This document shows positions 7,984-16,448 of a stretch of 64,000 nucleotides of DNA, piece by piece. The notes under the pieces were generated by a model. It did no database searches, was not told the DNA's origin, and saw only the letters and a list, made by a program, of their open reading frames with translations. The stretch's first letter is position 1; every line of letters begins with the position of its first letter. The DNA is taken from the NCBI RefSeq assembly GCF_000234355.1, contig NZ_AGQV01000006.1, positions 93,747 through 157,746 on the forward strand, read 5' to 3'. The position numbers and the translations under genes were made by a program. Source of the stretch: Gluconobacter morbifer G707. Its GTDB lineage: Bacteria > Pseudomonadota > Alphaproteobacteria > Acetobacterales > Acetobacteraceae.

Positions 7984-10830
7984 ATGACCGCCGTGACCAT
8001 CCTGTGGCCTGAACAGACCGAAGCTTTCAGCTCCCGCCATATTGGCCCCCGCCCTGCGGATATTCATGAGATGCTCCGTACTGTTAGAGCCTCCAGTCTG
8101 GAGGATCTGATCGACCGGACCATTCCTGACGCCATTCTTGACCGTGGCGATCACGGGATCGGTCCGGCGCTGACGGAGCAGGAGGCGTTGACCCGGCTGC
8201 GCGGGATCGCATCGCGCAACAGGGTTCTGACCTCGATGATCGGGCAGGGATATTACGATACGATCCTGCCGCCGGTCATTCAGCGCAATATCCTAGAAAA
8301 TCCGGCCTGGTACACGGCCTATACGCCGTATCAGCCGGAAATCAGTCAGGGCCGACTGGAGGCGCTGCTGAATTTCCAGACGCTGGTGGCGGATCTAACC
8401 GGGCTCGACATTGCCAACGCGTCCCTTCTGGATGAAGGCACGGCCTGCGCAGAAGCCATGGCGCTGGCAAAACGGGTGGGCAAGGCGAAGTCCAACCGGT
8501 TTTTCGTGGATGCTGATACACATCCGCAGACCATCGACGTGGTGCGGACCCGGGCCGAGCCGCTGGGCTGGGAGATCGTTGTCGGCGACCCGGAGACGGA
8601 TCTGGATGCGTCTTCCGTTTTCGGGGCGCTGCTGTCCTATCCGGGGTCTTCGGGTGCGGTTCGTGATCCACGCCGGATCATCACGGCGCTGCATGATCAT
8701 GGGGCGATTGCGGCCGTGACGTGCGATCCCCTTGCAATGGTGCTTCTGGAAAGTCCGGGGGCGCTGGGAGCGGACATTGCCATTGGCTCGATGCAGCGGT
8801 TCGGGGTGCCGATGGGCGGTGGTGGCCCGCATGCCGGGTTCATGGCGACGCGTGATGCCTACAAGCGCAACATGCCGGGTCGTCTGGTCGGTGTATCGCG
8901 CGACAGTGCGGGCCATCCGGCCTATCGTCTGGCGCTCCAGACCCGTGAGCAGCATATCCGCCGCGAAAAGGCGACGTCCAACATCTGTACGGCTCAGGTG
9001 CTGCTGGCTGTCATCGCGTCCATGTATGCGGTTTATCATGGACCGGAGGGGCTCAGGGCCATTGCGGAGCGGGTCCATGGGATGGCGAGCATTCTGGCTG
9101 AAGGGCTGAAGGCTCTTGGGCTGTCCGTGGAGACGGATGCGTTCTTCGACACGATCACGGTCAATGCCGGCGTGGATGCTGCGTCCGTCATGGAGCGGGC
9201 GCTGGCGGCAGGCATTAACCTGCGGGATGCCGGGCAGGGGCGGATCGGCATTTCCTGCGACGAGACGACGGCGCCGGATACGATCATTGCAGTCTGGAAG
9301 GCGTTCTGCCCGGAGGATGGGCGTGTGAGTGTCCTGGAGCGGGACCTCGCTGTTACGGAGCGGTTGCCTGCCGGGCTGCGGCGCTCTGCTGATCTGCTGA
9401 CCCATCCGGTGTTTCATGCCCATCGGTCCGAGACGGATCTGCTGCGGTACATGCGGGCCCTGTCCGACAAGGATCTGGCGCTGGATCGCACGATGATTCC
9501 CCTGGGGTCATGCACGATGAAGCTGAACGCCACGGCGGAGATGATTCCGATCACCTGGCCGGAATTTGCGCGGATGCATCCTTTTGCACCGGCAGACCAG
9601 CAGCAGGGCTATGCCGAACTGTTCGCCTATCTGGAGCGTACGCTCTGTGCCATTTCGGGCTATGATGCGGTTTCGCTTCAGCCGAATTCCGGTGCGCAGG
9701 GTGAATATGCCGGTCTTCTGGCTATCCGGGGCTATCATCGTGCGCGGGGAGACGGGGAGCGGGATGTCTGTCTGATTCCGGCATCCGCGCATGGGACGAA
9801 CCCGGCTTCCGCCCAGATGGCGGGGATGCGGGTTGCTGTCGTGGCCTGCGATGAGAACGGGAATGTCGATGTCGAGGATCTGAAGACGAAGATTGCGCGG
9901 CATGATGGGCAGATCGCTGCCATCATGATCACCTATCCGTCCACGCATGGCGTGTTCGAGGAGCGGATCGTGGAGATCTGTGATCTTGTGCATGCGGCCG
10001 GAGGGCAGGTCTATCTGGATGGGGCCAACCTGAATGCGCAGGTCGGGCTGGCGCGGCCCGGGCTTTATGGGGCGGATGTCTCGCATTTCAATCTGCACAA
10101 GACGTTCTGCATTCCGCATGGCGGTGGTGGTCCGGGCATGGGGCCGATCGGGGTGCGCGAGCATCTCCGTCCCTATCTGCCAGGCAGGAATGGTGTGGCG
10201 GTTTCCGCCGCGCCTTATGGGTCCGCGTCCATTCTTCCCATTTCCGCGGCCTATATCATGATGATGGGCGATGCAGGTCTGCGTCGTGCGACGGAACTGG
10301 CCATCCTGAACGCCAATTACATTGCGGCGCGTCTGGAGGGGCATTACCCGGTTCTCTACCGGGGGGCGAACGGGTTTACGGCGCATGAATGCATCGTGGA
10401 TCTCAGGCCGCTGAAGGATGCCGTTGGCGTAACGGTGGATGATATTGCCAAGCGGCTGATCGATCATGGTTTCCATGCGCCGACCGTCAGCTTTCCCGTT
10501 GCCGGGACGTTCATGATCGAGCCGACGGAATCCGAAGGGAAGGGCGAGCTGGACCGCTTCTGCGAGGCGATGATCGCGATCCGCCAGGAAATCGCGGCGG
10601 TCGAGGGTGGGGACATTGGCATGGAAGACAGCCCCCTGCGTTTCGCGCCGCATACGACCGCCGATCTGGTGGGGGATTGGGAGCGGCGTTACAGCCGTGA
10701 AGCCGGATGTTTCCCGGGGGGTGTGAACACATCCAAATACTGGTCGCCGGTTGGACGGTTGGACAATGCCTGGGGGGATCGGAATCTGATCTGCTCCTGT
10801 CCGGACATGTCATCTTACGCGGAAGACTGA
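7984..10830 (+). CDS. gcvP: Glycine dehydrogenase (decarboxylating), P-protein
   Basis: GcvP is the PLP enzyme that decarboxylates glycine and loads the H-protein lipoamide. At 948 residues it is the fused one-chain form, both halves in a single polypeptide. The N-terminal half has [34 protein letters not shown] and [15 protein letters not shown]. The C-terminal half holds [13 protein letters not shown], the GAQGEYAGL loop and [19 protein letters not shown], where Lys706 is the expected PLP Schiff-base lysine. Some alphaproteobacteria split this gene in two; here it is intact. A strong terminator follows. Confidence 0.96.
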   Translation: MTAVTILWPEQTEAFSSRHIGPRPADIHEMLRTVRASSLEDLIDRTIPDAILDRGDHGIGPALTEQEALTRLRGIASRNRVLTSMIGQGYYDTILPPVIQRNILENPAWYTAYTPYQPEISQGRLEALLNFQTLVADLTGLDIANASLLDEGTACAEAMALAKRVGKAKSNRFFVDADTHPQTIDVVRTRAEPLGWEIVVGDPETDLDASSVFGALLSYPGSSGAVRDPRRIITALHDHGAIAAVTCDPLAMVLLESPGALGADIAIGSMQRFGVPMGGGGPHAGFMATRDAYKRNMPGRLVGVSRDSAGHPAYRLALQTREQHIRREKATSNICTAQVLLAVIASMYAVYHGPEGLRAIAERVHGMASILAEGLKALGLSVETDAFFDTITVNAGVDAASVMERALAAGINLRDAGQGRIGISCDETTAPDTIIAVWKAFCPEDGRVSVLERDLAVTERLPAGLRRSADLLTHPVFHAHRSETDLLRYMRALSDKDLALDRTMIPLGSCTMKLNATAEMIPITWPEFARMHPFAPADQQQGYAELFAYLERTLCAISGYDAVSLQPNSGAQGEYAGLLAIRGYHRARGDGERDVCLIPASAHGTNPASAQMAGMRVAVVACDENGNVDVEDLKTKIARHDGQIAAIMITYPSTHGVFEERIVEICDLVHAAGGQVYLDGANLNAQVGLARPGLYGADVSHFNLHKTFCIPHGGGGPGMGPIGVREHLRPYLPGRNGVAVSAAPYGSASILPISAAYIMMMGDAGLRRATELAILNANYIAARLEGHYPVLYRGANGFTAHECIVDLRPLKDAVGVTVDDIAKRLIDHGFHAPTVSFPVAGTFMIEPTESEGKGELDRFCEAMIAIRQEIAAVEGGDIGMEDSPLRFAPHTTADLVGDWERRYSREAGCFPGGVNTSKYWSPVGRLDNAWGDRNLICSCPDMSSYAED

Positions 10831-10851
10831 TCTGGCGGATCCGGCGGAGGA

Positions 10852-10885
10852 GGCAGTGTTCCTGTAGGGGGCACTGCCTTTTTTT
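10852..10885 (+). terminator. Intrinsic terminator after gcvP
   Basis: GGCAGTG pairs with CACTGCC, extended by TTCC with GGGG through wobble pairs, followed by seven T. It ends the gcv unit and lies just before the end of the convergent ybaK-like gene. Confidence 0.85.
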
Positions 10886-10890
10886 GAGGA

Positions 10891-11367
10891 TCAGGACGGG
10901 ACTGTGACGTTAACCCACTGGTTTCCGGTCAGGTCCGCCAGTCGCTCTGGGGAGAGGCGGACGGAGGCGTTGATGGCGCCTGCGGCGGGATAGACTTCAC
11001 GGAACGCCCTGAGGGATTCGTCGCAGTAAACCGGCAGGGGGGTGGCCAGTCCGAAAGGACAGACGCCGCCCGGCGGGTGGCTTGTGAGGGCCAGGACGTC
11101 TTCTCCGCTCAGAAATCGCGGGCGACCGCCGAAAGTATCTTTTGTCAGGCGGTTATCCAGACGGCGCGTGCCGGCGACCACGATCAGGACCGTGCGGGCA
11201 TTTGAACCTGAGCCAATTTTCACGCCCAGTGTCTTTGCAATCTGGTCCGGTTCCACACCCAGCACGGCGGCCGCGGATTCGACGGTGGATGTCGGGGAAT
11301 CCGTGATGATGGGGGGAAGATCGGGCGCCCGGGCGGCGAGGTCAGCGGTAACGGAAGCCAGACTCAT
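10891..11367 (-). CDS. ybaK: YbaK/EbsC-type aminoacyl-tRNA deacylase
   Basis: The 158-residue protein carries the YbaK/ProX editing domain, which hydrolyses mischarged tRNA (typically Cys-tRNA-Pro or Ala-tRNA-Pro). The visible signature is AAAVLGVEPDQIAKTLGVKI, then a central beta strand TVLIVVAGTRRLD with the substrate-binding lysine earlier in AKTL, and GGVCPFGLATPLPVYCDESL. The motif GGVCPFG matches the family loop. It stands alone on the minus strand. A parS-like site lies 22 bases upstream of its start. Confidence 0.87.
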   Translation of the reverse strand: MSLASVTADLAARAPDLPPIITDSPTSTVESAAAVLGVEPDQIAKTLGVKIGSGSNARTVLIVVAGTRRLDNRLTKDTFGGRPRFLSGEDVLALTSHPPGGVCPFGLATPLPVYCDESLRAFREVYPAAGAINASVRLSPERLADLTGNQWVNVTVPS

Positions 11368-11388
11368 GAGGGAAATACCTTTCGGAAC

Positions 11389-11404
11389 CGTTTCACGTGA
11401 AACA
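11389..11404. other. parS centromere site 1 (ParB binding)
   Basis: The sequence CGTTTCACGTGAAACA contains the perfect 14-base palindrome GTTTCACGTGAAAC, the core of the near-universal chromosomal parS (TGTTNCACGTGAAACA). It differs from the 16-base consensus only in the first base. It sits between divergent genes. Two further one-mismatch copies are at 15815 and 35978. Confidence 0.85.
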
Positions 11405-11473
11405 CAAGGCTGTCATGATGGGCAGGAAAAAGCCATATGAGGCTGAAAAGCAGACTGTTTCATCGTGAAAGCG

Positions 11474-11812
11474 ATGGATCTTGCCAGGAAAGAAAATCTT
11501 TTGAGTCATCTGACATCCATCGTTGCCGTTGTGAGTGTTTCCGCTGAACATGCTGCGACCGTTGAGCAGGAATTTGTGCGCTGCACGGTTGCTTCGCGGC
11601 AGGAAGAAGCGTGCAAGCGGTATGTGGTCAGCCGGGATCTGGAAAAAGAGGGCCGGTTTACCGCGCAGGAGGAATGGGCCTCCCGCGAAGGGTTTGAGGA
11701 ACATCTCCAGACGCCGCATTTCAGGGCGCTGGCGCGTCTTCTTGAAAAGCTGGGTGCGAAGGTCGATGTACTTCGGGTGCGCCCGCTGGATGATATTACG
11801 GACGCAGTCTGA
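11474..11812 (+). CDS. ABM-domain protein (putative quinol monooxygenase-like)
   Basis: The protein is about 112 residues. It has an early strand SIVAVVSVS, a central CKRYVVSRDLE, then TAQEEWASREGFEEHLQTPHFRALARLLEKLG. The EHLQTPHF block is the hallmark of ABM-family small monooxygenases and closely resembles EVHLKTPHFEKFA of the gene at 5745. The start is uncertain. A GTG at 11465 and an ATG at 11474 are both possible, and neither has a strong ribosome-binding site. Substrate unknown. The next gene on the strand is a metal-binding protein, 108 bases on. Confidence 0.72.
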   Translation: MDLARKENLLSHLTSIVAVVSVSAEHAATVEQEFVRCTVASRQEEACKRYVVSRDLEKEGRFTAQEEWASREGFEEHLQTPHFRALARLLEKLGAKVDVLRVRPLDDITDAV

Positions 11813-11920
11813 AGGACTGCGGGGTGCGAGGTTCCGGTGTTTTCCGCTGGTGCATGAATGCGGGGAAAACGTAATCTGGTCTGACGGTATGGGCTGTCTG
11901 GCCAAGGGGAGGACAAACTG

Positions 11921-12127
11921 ATGGCATCCACGACATTCAGGATACAGGGCATGTCCTGTACAGGCTGTTCCAGCAGGCTTCAGAAAGCCCTTGAAGGCGT
12001 AGAGGGTGTTGAGGATGCGGAGGTAACGCTGGAACCGCCGCAGGCCGTCATCCAGTACGATGACATGCGAGTTTCGCCGACGCAGCTTCAGGAGACGGTT
12101 GAGGAGGTCGGGTTTGACGTGGTCTGA
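11921..12127 (+). CDS. Heavy-metal-associated (HMA) domain protein, CopZ-like
   Basis: The 68-residue protein is a single HMA domain with the metal site GMSCTGCSSRL near residue 10, a CxxC pair that binds Cu(I) or similar soft metals. The remaining ferredoxin-like fold is visible in VEGVEDAEVTLEPPQAVIQYDD and the closing VEEVGFDVV. Proteins of this size are usually copper chaperones delivering metal to a P-type ATPase, but no such pump is in the window, so the partner is unknown. The ATG follows GGGGAGGA at good spacing. A terminator ends the unit. Confidence 0.88.
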   Translation: MASTTFRIQGMSCTGCSSRLQKALEGVEGVEDAEVTLEPPQAVIQYDDMRVSPTQLQETVEEVGFDVV

Positions 12128-12153
12128 CCTGGTCTGAGCGAGACTGTTTTTGA

Positions 12154-12182
12154 AAAAAGCCCGCGTTCTGCGGGCTTTTTTT
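12154..12182 (+). terminator. Intrinsic terminator after the HMA gene
   Basis: GCCCGC (12159-12164) pairs with GCGGGC (12170-12175) around GTTCT. Flanking A and T runs lengthen the stem, and seven T follow. A strong bidirectional-looking terminator. Confidence 0.88.
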
Positions 12183-12245
12183 ATGGGGAGGGGACGTGGA
12201 AGGGGGAATGTCGTAAAGTGGATGTCACATAAATGTGAGGTGCCT

Positions 12246-12599
12246 GTGAGCGATGAACTGAAATGTCCGGTCTGTGCGTCGGAGCATGTCTATCCTGATG
12301 GCAGTCTGTGGGTATGTCCGGATTGTGGACATGAATGGAATCCGGAAGCGGCTGCGGCTGATGATCCGGCGGCGGAGGGTGCGGTCATCCGTGATGCCAA
12401 CGGAACCGTGCTGGCCGATGGGGACAGTGTGACGGTCATCAAGGATCTGAAGGTCAAGGGATCGTCCCTGGTTGTAAAAGGTGGGACGAAGGTCAAGGGT
12501 ATCCGGCTGGTGGATGGTGGCGATGGCCATGATATTGCCTGCAAGATCGCCGGGATCGGGGCGATGAACCTGAAATCGCAATTCGTGAAGAAGGCCTGA
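12246..12599 (+). CDS. yjdM: YjdM/PhnA-type zinc-ribbon protein
   Basis: The 117-residue protein starts with an N-terminal zinc ribbon, CPVCASEHVYPDGSLWVCPDCGHEWN. A PhnA domain follows with VIRDANGTVLADGDSVTVIKDLKVKGSS and KGGTKVKGIRLVDG, ending IACKIAGIGAMNLKSQFVKK. This matches the YjdM (formerly PhnA) family, whose function is not settled. I chose the GTG at 12246 because GTGAGG lies five bases upstream and the length matches the family. An ATG at 12222 is a weaker alternative. It stands alone between terminators and the TRIC-like gene. Confidence 0.88.
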   Translation: MSDELKCPVCASEHVYPDGSLWVCPDCGHEWNPEAAAADDPAAEGAVIRDANGTVLADGDSVTVIKDLKVKGSSLVVKGGTKVKGIRLVDGGDGHDIACKIAGIGAMNLKSQFVKKA

Positions 12600-12607
12600 A
12601 GTAGGGG

Positions 12608-13237
12608 TTACTTGCGATAGGTGGGGAGGCCCCAGCCTTTGCGGATGGCGCCGGCGCGGACGAGAAAGCCTGCTACGAACGCGAAGGCTGCGGCTGGAAA
12701 GAGGGGGCAGCCTAGGGCGGTCAGGGTGACATACAGGCTTGAGGACAGCGCTACGGCCGTGACGTAGAGTTCCGGCCGGATGATGATGGAGGGGGCGCGG
12801 GCCAGCATGTCGCGGAAGATGCCGCCCATGCAGGCGCTGACGATGCCCATGATGGCAGCCGGCAGGATCGGGATGCCGTAGGCGAGGGCCTTGGCGGATC
12901 CGAAGACACCGTAGGCGGCGATGCCGATGCCGTCGAACCAGTCCACGGCGCGCTCTGACCAGAGGCGGCCAGGTGTAAACCACACGACGAGCGCTGACAG
13001 CAGGCAGGCCGCGATCGGGGCGGAGACGTGCATCCAGAAAACCGGCGCACCGATCAGGAGATCCCGGACGGTCCCGCCACCTACGCCCGTAATGGCGGCG
13101 AAAAACAGGAATGTCAGGATGGTCTGGCGTCTTCTGGCGGCCTCGAGGGCGCCGGACACGGCGAAGACGACCGTTCCCGCAATGTCCAGCAGGGGGAGCA
13201 GGGAATGGGAAAAGGTTTGCAGAATGGGCGGGTGCAT
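12608..13237 (-). CDS. TRIC-type cation channel family protein (UPF0126)
   Basis: The 209-residue protein has about seven hydrophobic segments, arranged as two repeats of a three-helix unit. Each repeat holds the family loop: GALEAARRR with GVGGGTVRDLLIG near residues 29-62, and SACMGGIFRDMLA near 134-146. The GGG-x-x-RD motif is the signature of UPF0126/TRIC proteins, which form trimeric potassium-permeable channels in archaea and bacteria. The physiological role here is unknown. The ATG at 13237 gives the family length. An open extension to 13486 runs into the glnA end and is unlikely. Confidence 0.82.
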   Translation of the reverse strand: MHPPILQTFSHSLLPLLDIAGTVVFAVSGALEAARRRQTILTFLFFAAITGVGGGTVRDLLIGAPVFWMHVSAPIAACLLSALVVWFTPGRLWSERAVDWFDGIGIAAYGVFGSAKALAYGIPILPAAIMGIVSACMGGIFRDMLARAPSIIIRPELYVTAVALSSSLYVTLTALGCPLFPAAAFAFVAGFLVRAGAIRKGWGLPTYRK

Positions 13238-13268
13238 GGGGGCGGATCTGGTCGGAGGGCGGAAACAG

Positions 13269-13296
13269 AAAAGCCCGGCGCGATGGCCGGGCTTTT
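13269..13296 (-). terminator. Intrinsic terminator after glnA
   Basis: AAAAGCCCGGC (13269-13279) pairs with GCCGGGCTTTT (13286-13296). Read on the minus strand it follows glnA and ends in T, so it should terminate glnA transcription before the TRIC gene. Confidence 0.8.
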
Positions 13297-13322
13297 CCGC
13301 TCGAACTGACTGACCGTCCGGA

Positions 13323-14840
13323 TCAGACGGAGTAGTACATTTCGAACTCTGCCGGGTGGGGCGTGTGTTCGAATTTGTAGACTTCCGGCCACTTGATGTC
13401 GATGTAGCTTTCGATCTGGTCCTTGGTGAAGACGCCGCCTTCGAGCAGGAAGGCGTGATCTTCCTTGAGGGCTTCGAGGGCTTCACGGAGCGAGCCGCAG
13501 ACCGTCGGGATCTGGGCCAGCTCTTCCTTCGGCAGCTCGTACAGATCCTTGTCCATGGCGTCGCCCGGGTGGATCTTGTTGCGGATGCCGTCCAGACCGG
13601 CCATCAGCATGGCGGCGAAGGCGAGGTAGGGGTTTGCCGTCGGGTCCGGGAAGCGGACTTCGACGCGCTTGGCCTTCGGGCTGGTCGCATACGGGATACG
13701 GCAGGATGCCGAACGGTTCGCTGCGGAGTATGCCAGAAGCACCGGAGCTTCAAAGCCCGGGATCAGGCGCTTGTAGGAGTTGGTGGACGGGTTCGTGAAG
13801 GCGTTCAGGGCCTTCGCGTGCTTGATGATGCCGCCGATGTAGTACAGGGCTTCATCGGACAGGTCAGCATACTTGTCACCTGCGAAATTCGGCTTGCCGT
13901 CTTTCCAGATGGACTGGTGGACGTGCATGCCCGAGCCGTTGTCGCCCGAGATCGGCTTCGGCATGAATGTTGCCGTCTTGCCGTAGGAATGGGCGACGTT
14001 GTGCACGCAGTACTTGTAGATCTGCATGAAGTCGGCGGATTTCACCAGCGTTGCGAACTTCGTGCCGAGTTCGTGCTGGGACTGGGCGACTTCGTGATGG
14101 TGCTTCTCGATCGGCAGGCCCATTTCGCCCATCGTGGAGAGCATTTCGGCGCGCAGGTCGTTCTCGCTGTCCACGGGTGGGACGGGGAAGTATCCACCCT
14201 TGACGACGGGGCGGTGGCCCATGTTGCCTTCCGGGTAGGCTTTCAGGGAAGCGCCGGGGCCTTCGATACTGTCGAGCTGGTACATGCCGAAGTTCGGGCC
14301 TGTACCGAACTGCACGTTGTCGAAGATGAAGAACTCGGCTTCCGGACCGAAGAATGCCGTGTCACCGAAGCCGGCTTCCTTCAGGTAGGCTTCTGCCAGC
14401 TTCGCGGTGGAGCGGGGGTCGCGGTTGTAGAAGCCGCCCGTCTTCGGGTCCACGATGTCGCAGAACAGGATCAGCTGCGGCTTGGCGGAGAACGGGTCCA
14501 TGACGGCCGTTTCCGGGTCCGGCAGCAGGATCATGTCGGATTCGTTGATGGCTTTCCAGCCCTGGATGGAGGAGCCATCGAACATGAAGCCTTCGGTGAA
14601 GGTGTCATCCTCGATCGTGGAGACGGTCTGGGTCGTGTGGTGCCACTTGCCCTTCGGATCGGTGAAGCGCAGATCGACGAATTCTGCCGCGTGCTCCTGG
14701 ATCATCTCGAAAACGCGGGCCACGGCCGCGGGGTTTGGTGCCGGTGGTTTGCCGGTGGCGGCTACGGGCTTTGCAGCGGAGCTGCGCGCCGAAGCGGCCT
14801 TCGGTTTCGCAGAAGTGGAGGTAGGGGCTTTCTTTGCCAT
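13323..14840 (-). CDS. glnA: Type I glutamine synthetase with N-terminal Ala/Lys-rich extension
   Basis: GlnA condenses glutamate and ammonia to glutamine and is the main ammonium-assimilating enzyme. The 505-residue protein contains [14 protein letters not shown], the metal-site [27 protein letters not shown], the ATP-site segment [10 protein letters not shown], and [12 protein letters not shown], whose Tyr434 is the expected adenylylation site. Relative to the usual 469-470 residues there is about 37 extra residues at the N-terminus. This tail is rich in Ala, Lys, Ser and Pro and does not resemble a signal peptide. The ATG at 14840 was chosen because upstream codons look non-coding. No glnB lies beside it, unlike in many alphaproteobacteria. 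Confidence 0.95.
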   Translation of the reverse strand: MAKKAPTSTSAKPKAASARSSAAKPVAATGKPPAPNPAAVARVFEMIQEHAAEFVDLRFTDPKGKWHHTTQTVSTIEDDTFTEGFMFDGSSIQGWKAINESDMILLPDPETAVMDPFSAKPQLILFCDIVDPKTGGFYNRDPRSTAKLAEAYLKEAGFGDTAFFGPEAEFFIFDNVQFGTGPNFGMYQLDSIEGPGASLKAYPEGNMGHRPVVKGGYFPVPPVDSENDLRAEMLSTMGEMGLPIEKHHHEVAQSQHELGTKFATLVKSADFMQIYKYCVHNVAHSYGKTATFMPKPISGDNGSGMHVHQSIWKDGKPNFAGDKYADLSDEALYYIGGIIKHAKALNAFTNPSTNSYKRLIPGFEAPVLLAYSAANRSASCRIPYATSPKAKRVEVRFPDPTANPYLAFAAMLMAGLDGIRNKIHPGDAMDKDLYELPKEELAQIPTVCGSLREALEALKEDHAFLLEGGVFTKDQIESYIDIKWPEVYKFEHTPHPAEFEMYYSV

Positions 14841-15201
14841 CAGTCTGTCGCCTTGCATCGTGTGAACGGCCGCAAAACGATTAGGCGACAATTTGCCATC
14901 TGTCGAGTATTGCGACGGAGATCATTTTCTTTCCGGAAAGAGGGTAAACGGCAGCCGAAAATGTCTTTTCTGTCGTGAAATATCGCGGGTTCATTGCTCA
15001 TTCCCGAAAGCAGGGTCTGCGGGTGGGGCGGGAAACCGGTATCGGGGGCGGGAAAAGGCCTGTGGCGCGTGTCTGGTGCCGGGGGATGAAGCCCGGGCTG
15101 TCATCGTGGAACATGGGGCGGGGCGTGCTCTTTTTCTTTTCAGAAGGCATATTGGCTGCAATGGTAATTTTCCTGTTTCCGGAAAAACAAAGCCCGACAT
15201 C
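14841..15201. other. Divergent intergenic region between glnA and the aminotransferase
   Basis: This 361-base stretch separates two divergent genes, so it must hold both promoters. I see no convincing sigma-54 (NtrC-type) element, riboswitch or small gene. The right-hand frame is open towards 14893, but its residue makeup does not look like protein. Confidence 0.5.
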
Positions 15202-16383
15202 ATGAAAACGCCAAACAGTTACCTCTCCAGTCTTCCAACGACGATTTTCACGATCATGTCCCAGTTGGCGGCCAGACATGACGCCATCAATCTGGGGCAG
15301 GGATTTCCCGATACGGAAGGGCCTGCGGATATTATCGAGGTCGCGGCCGCGGCGCTGAAGGATCATCGCAACCAGTATGCGCCCCTGACCGGCTTGCCGG
15401 AGTTGCGGGAGGCCGTGGCGGCATCGAACAGACGGTTTTATGGCCTGGAGATTGATCCGGGGACGGAAGTGGTGGTGACGTCCGGTGCGACGGAAGCGCT
15501 GGCGGCGTGTCTTATGGCGGTGGTGGAGCCGGGGGATGAGGTGGTTCTGATCGAGCCGCTTTATGACACCTATCTGCCGGCCCTGAAGCTGCTCGGGGCG
15601 ACTGCGCGCTGCGTGCGCCTTCAGCCGCCGCACTGGTCATTGCCGGAAGAGGAACTGCGGGCGGCGTTTGGTCCGAAGACCAAGGCGCTTCTTCTCAATT
15701 CGCCTATGAACCCGGCGGGCAAGGTCTTCAGTCGTGCGGAACTGGAGCTGATTGCCGGGCTTCTGCGTGAGCATGATGTCTATGCGGTCTGTGACGAGGT
15801 TTATGAGCATCTGACGTTCCACGTGAAACATATTCCCCTGATGACGCTGCCCGGCATGCGGGAGCGGTGCATGAGGATCGGGAGTGCGGGCAAGAGCTTC
15901 TCCCTGACGGGGTGGAAAGTTGGATATGTCACGGCGCCTGCGCCGCTGGCGTCTCTGGTGGCGAAAGCGCATCAGATCCTGGTGTTTGCCACGGCGCCCA
16001 ATCTTCAGCGGGCCGTGGCGTACGGGCTGAACAAGGATGATGCCTATTATGTCGCTCTCTCCGGGGCGATGGAACGGCAGCGGGATCTTCTGAGGGACGG
16101 GCTTCATCGGCTGGGTTTTGCGACATTGCCTGCGGATGGCAGTTATTTCGTGGTTGCTGATATTTCACGGCATGCGCAGGGGCGGACGGATGTGGAATTT
16201 GCGCGCTGGCTGGTGGAGCATGCCGGTGTTGCGACTATTCCTGTCTCGGCTTTTTATGACCCGGAGGGGCCGGAGCCGCCGCGGAGTCTGATCCGGTTTG
16301 CGTTCTGCAAGCAGCCGGCTCTGTTGCAGGAAGCCCTGAACCGGCTGGAAAAGGCGTTGTCGAAGGAGAGCGCCCCCTCGTAA
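15202..16383 (+). CDS. PLP-dependent class I aminotransferase
   Basis: The 393-residue protein is a fold-type I aminotransferase. It shows INLGQGFPDTEGP, TSGATEALAA, EPLYDTYLPALKLLGA, LLLNSPMNPAGKVF, the PLP-phosphate and Asp site YAVCDEVYEHLTFH, and the Schiff-base lysine in GSAGKSFSLTGWKVGY. This matches the methionine/kynurenine aminotransferase (YbdL, KAT) and DapC-like subgroup. Exact substrate cannot be told from the sequence. The ATG at 15202 begins a family-typical MKTPNSYLSSLPTTIF start. A parS-like sequence is embedded in its coding region at 15815. Confidence 0.87.
   Translation: MKTPNSYLSSLPTTIFTIMSQLAARHDAINLGQGFPDTEGPADIIEVAAAALKDHRNQYAPLTGLPELREAVAASNRRFYGLEIDPGTEVVVTSGATEALAACLMAVVEPGDEVVLIEPLYDTYLPALKLLGATARCVRLQPPHWSLPEEELRAAFGPKTKALLLNSPMNPAGKVFSRAELELIAGLLREHDVYAVCDEVYEHLTFHVKHIPLMTLPGMRERCMRIGSAGKSFSLTGWKVGYVTAPAPLASLVAKAHQILVFATAPNLQRAVAYGLNKDDAYYVALSGAMERQRDLLRDGLHRLGFATLPADGSYFVVADISRHAQGRTDVEFARWLVEHAGVATIPVSAFYDPEGPEPPRSLIRFAFCKQPALLQEALNRLEKALSKESAPS
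15815..15830. other. parS centromere site 2 (inside the aminotransferase gene)
   Basis: CGTTCCACGTGAAACA differs from the 16-base parS consensus (TGTTNCACGTGAAACA) only in the first base. It encodes part of the residues TFHVKH, so the site is kept within coding sequence. See sites at 11389 and 35978. Confidence 0.75.
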
Positions 16384-16448
16384 TGGCGGGGAAATGCGTT
16401 ACCTACAGGGAACTGATTTCAATGCCCTTCCGTCTGGAGAGACCATCC

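Noticed and set aside
13356..14978. A 540-codon open frame antisense to glnA
   Set aside because: Long open frames opposite high-GC genes are common when the sense gene has strong third-position GC. Its residues show no domain, and the sense frame is an unmistakable glutamine synthetase.
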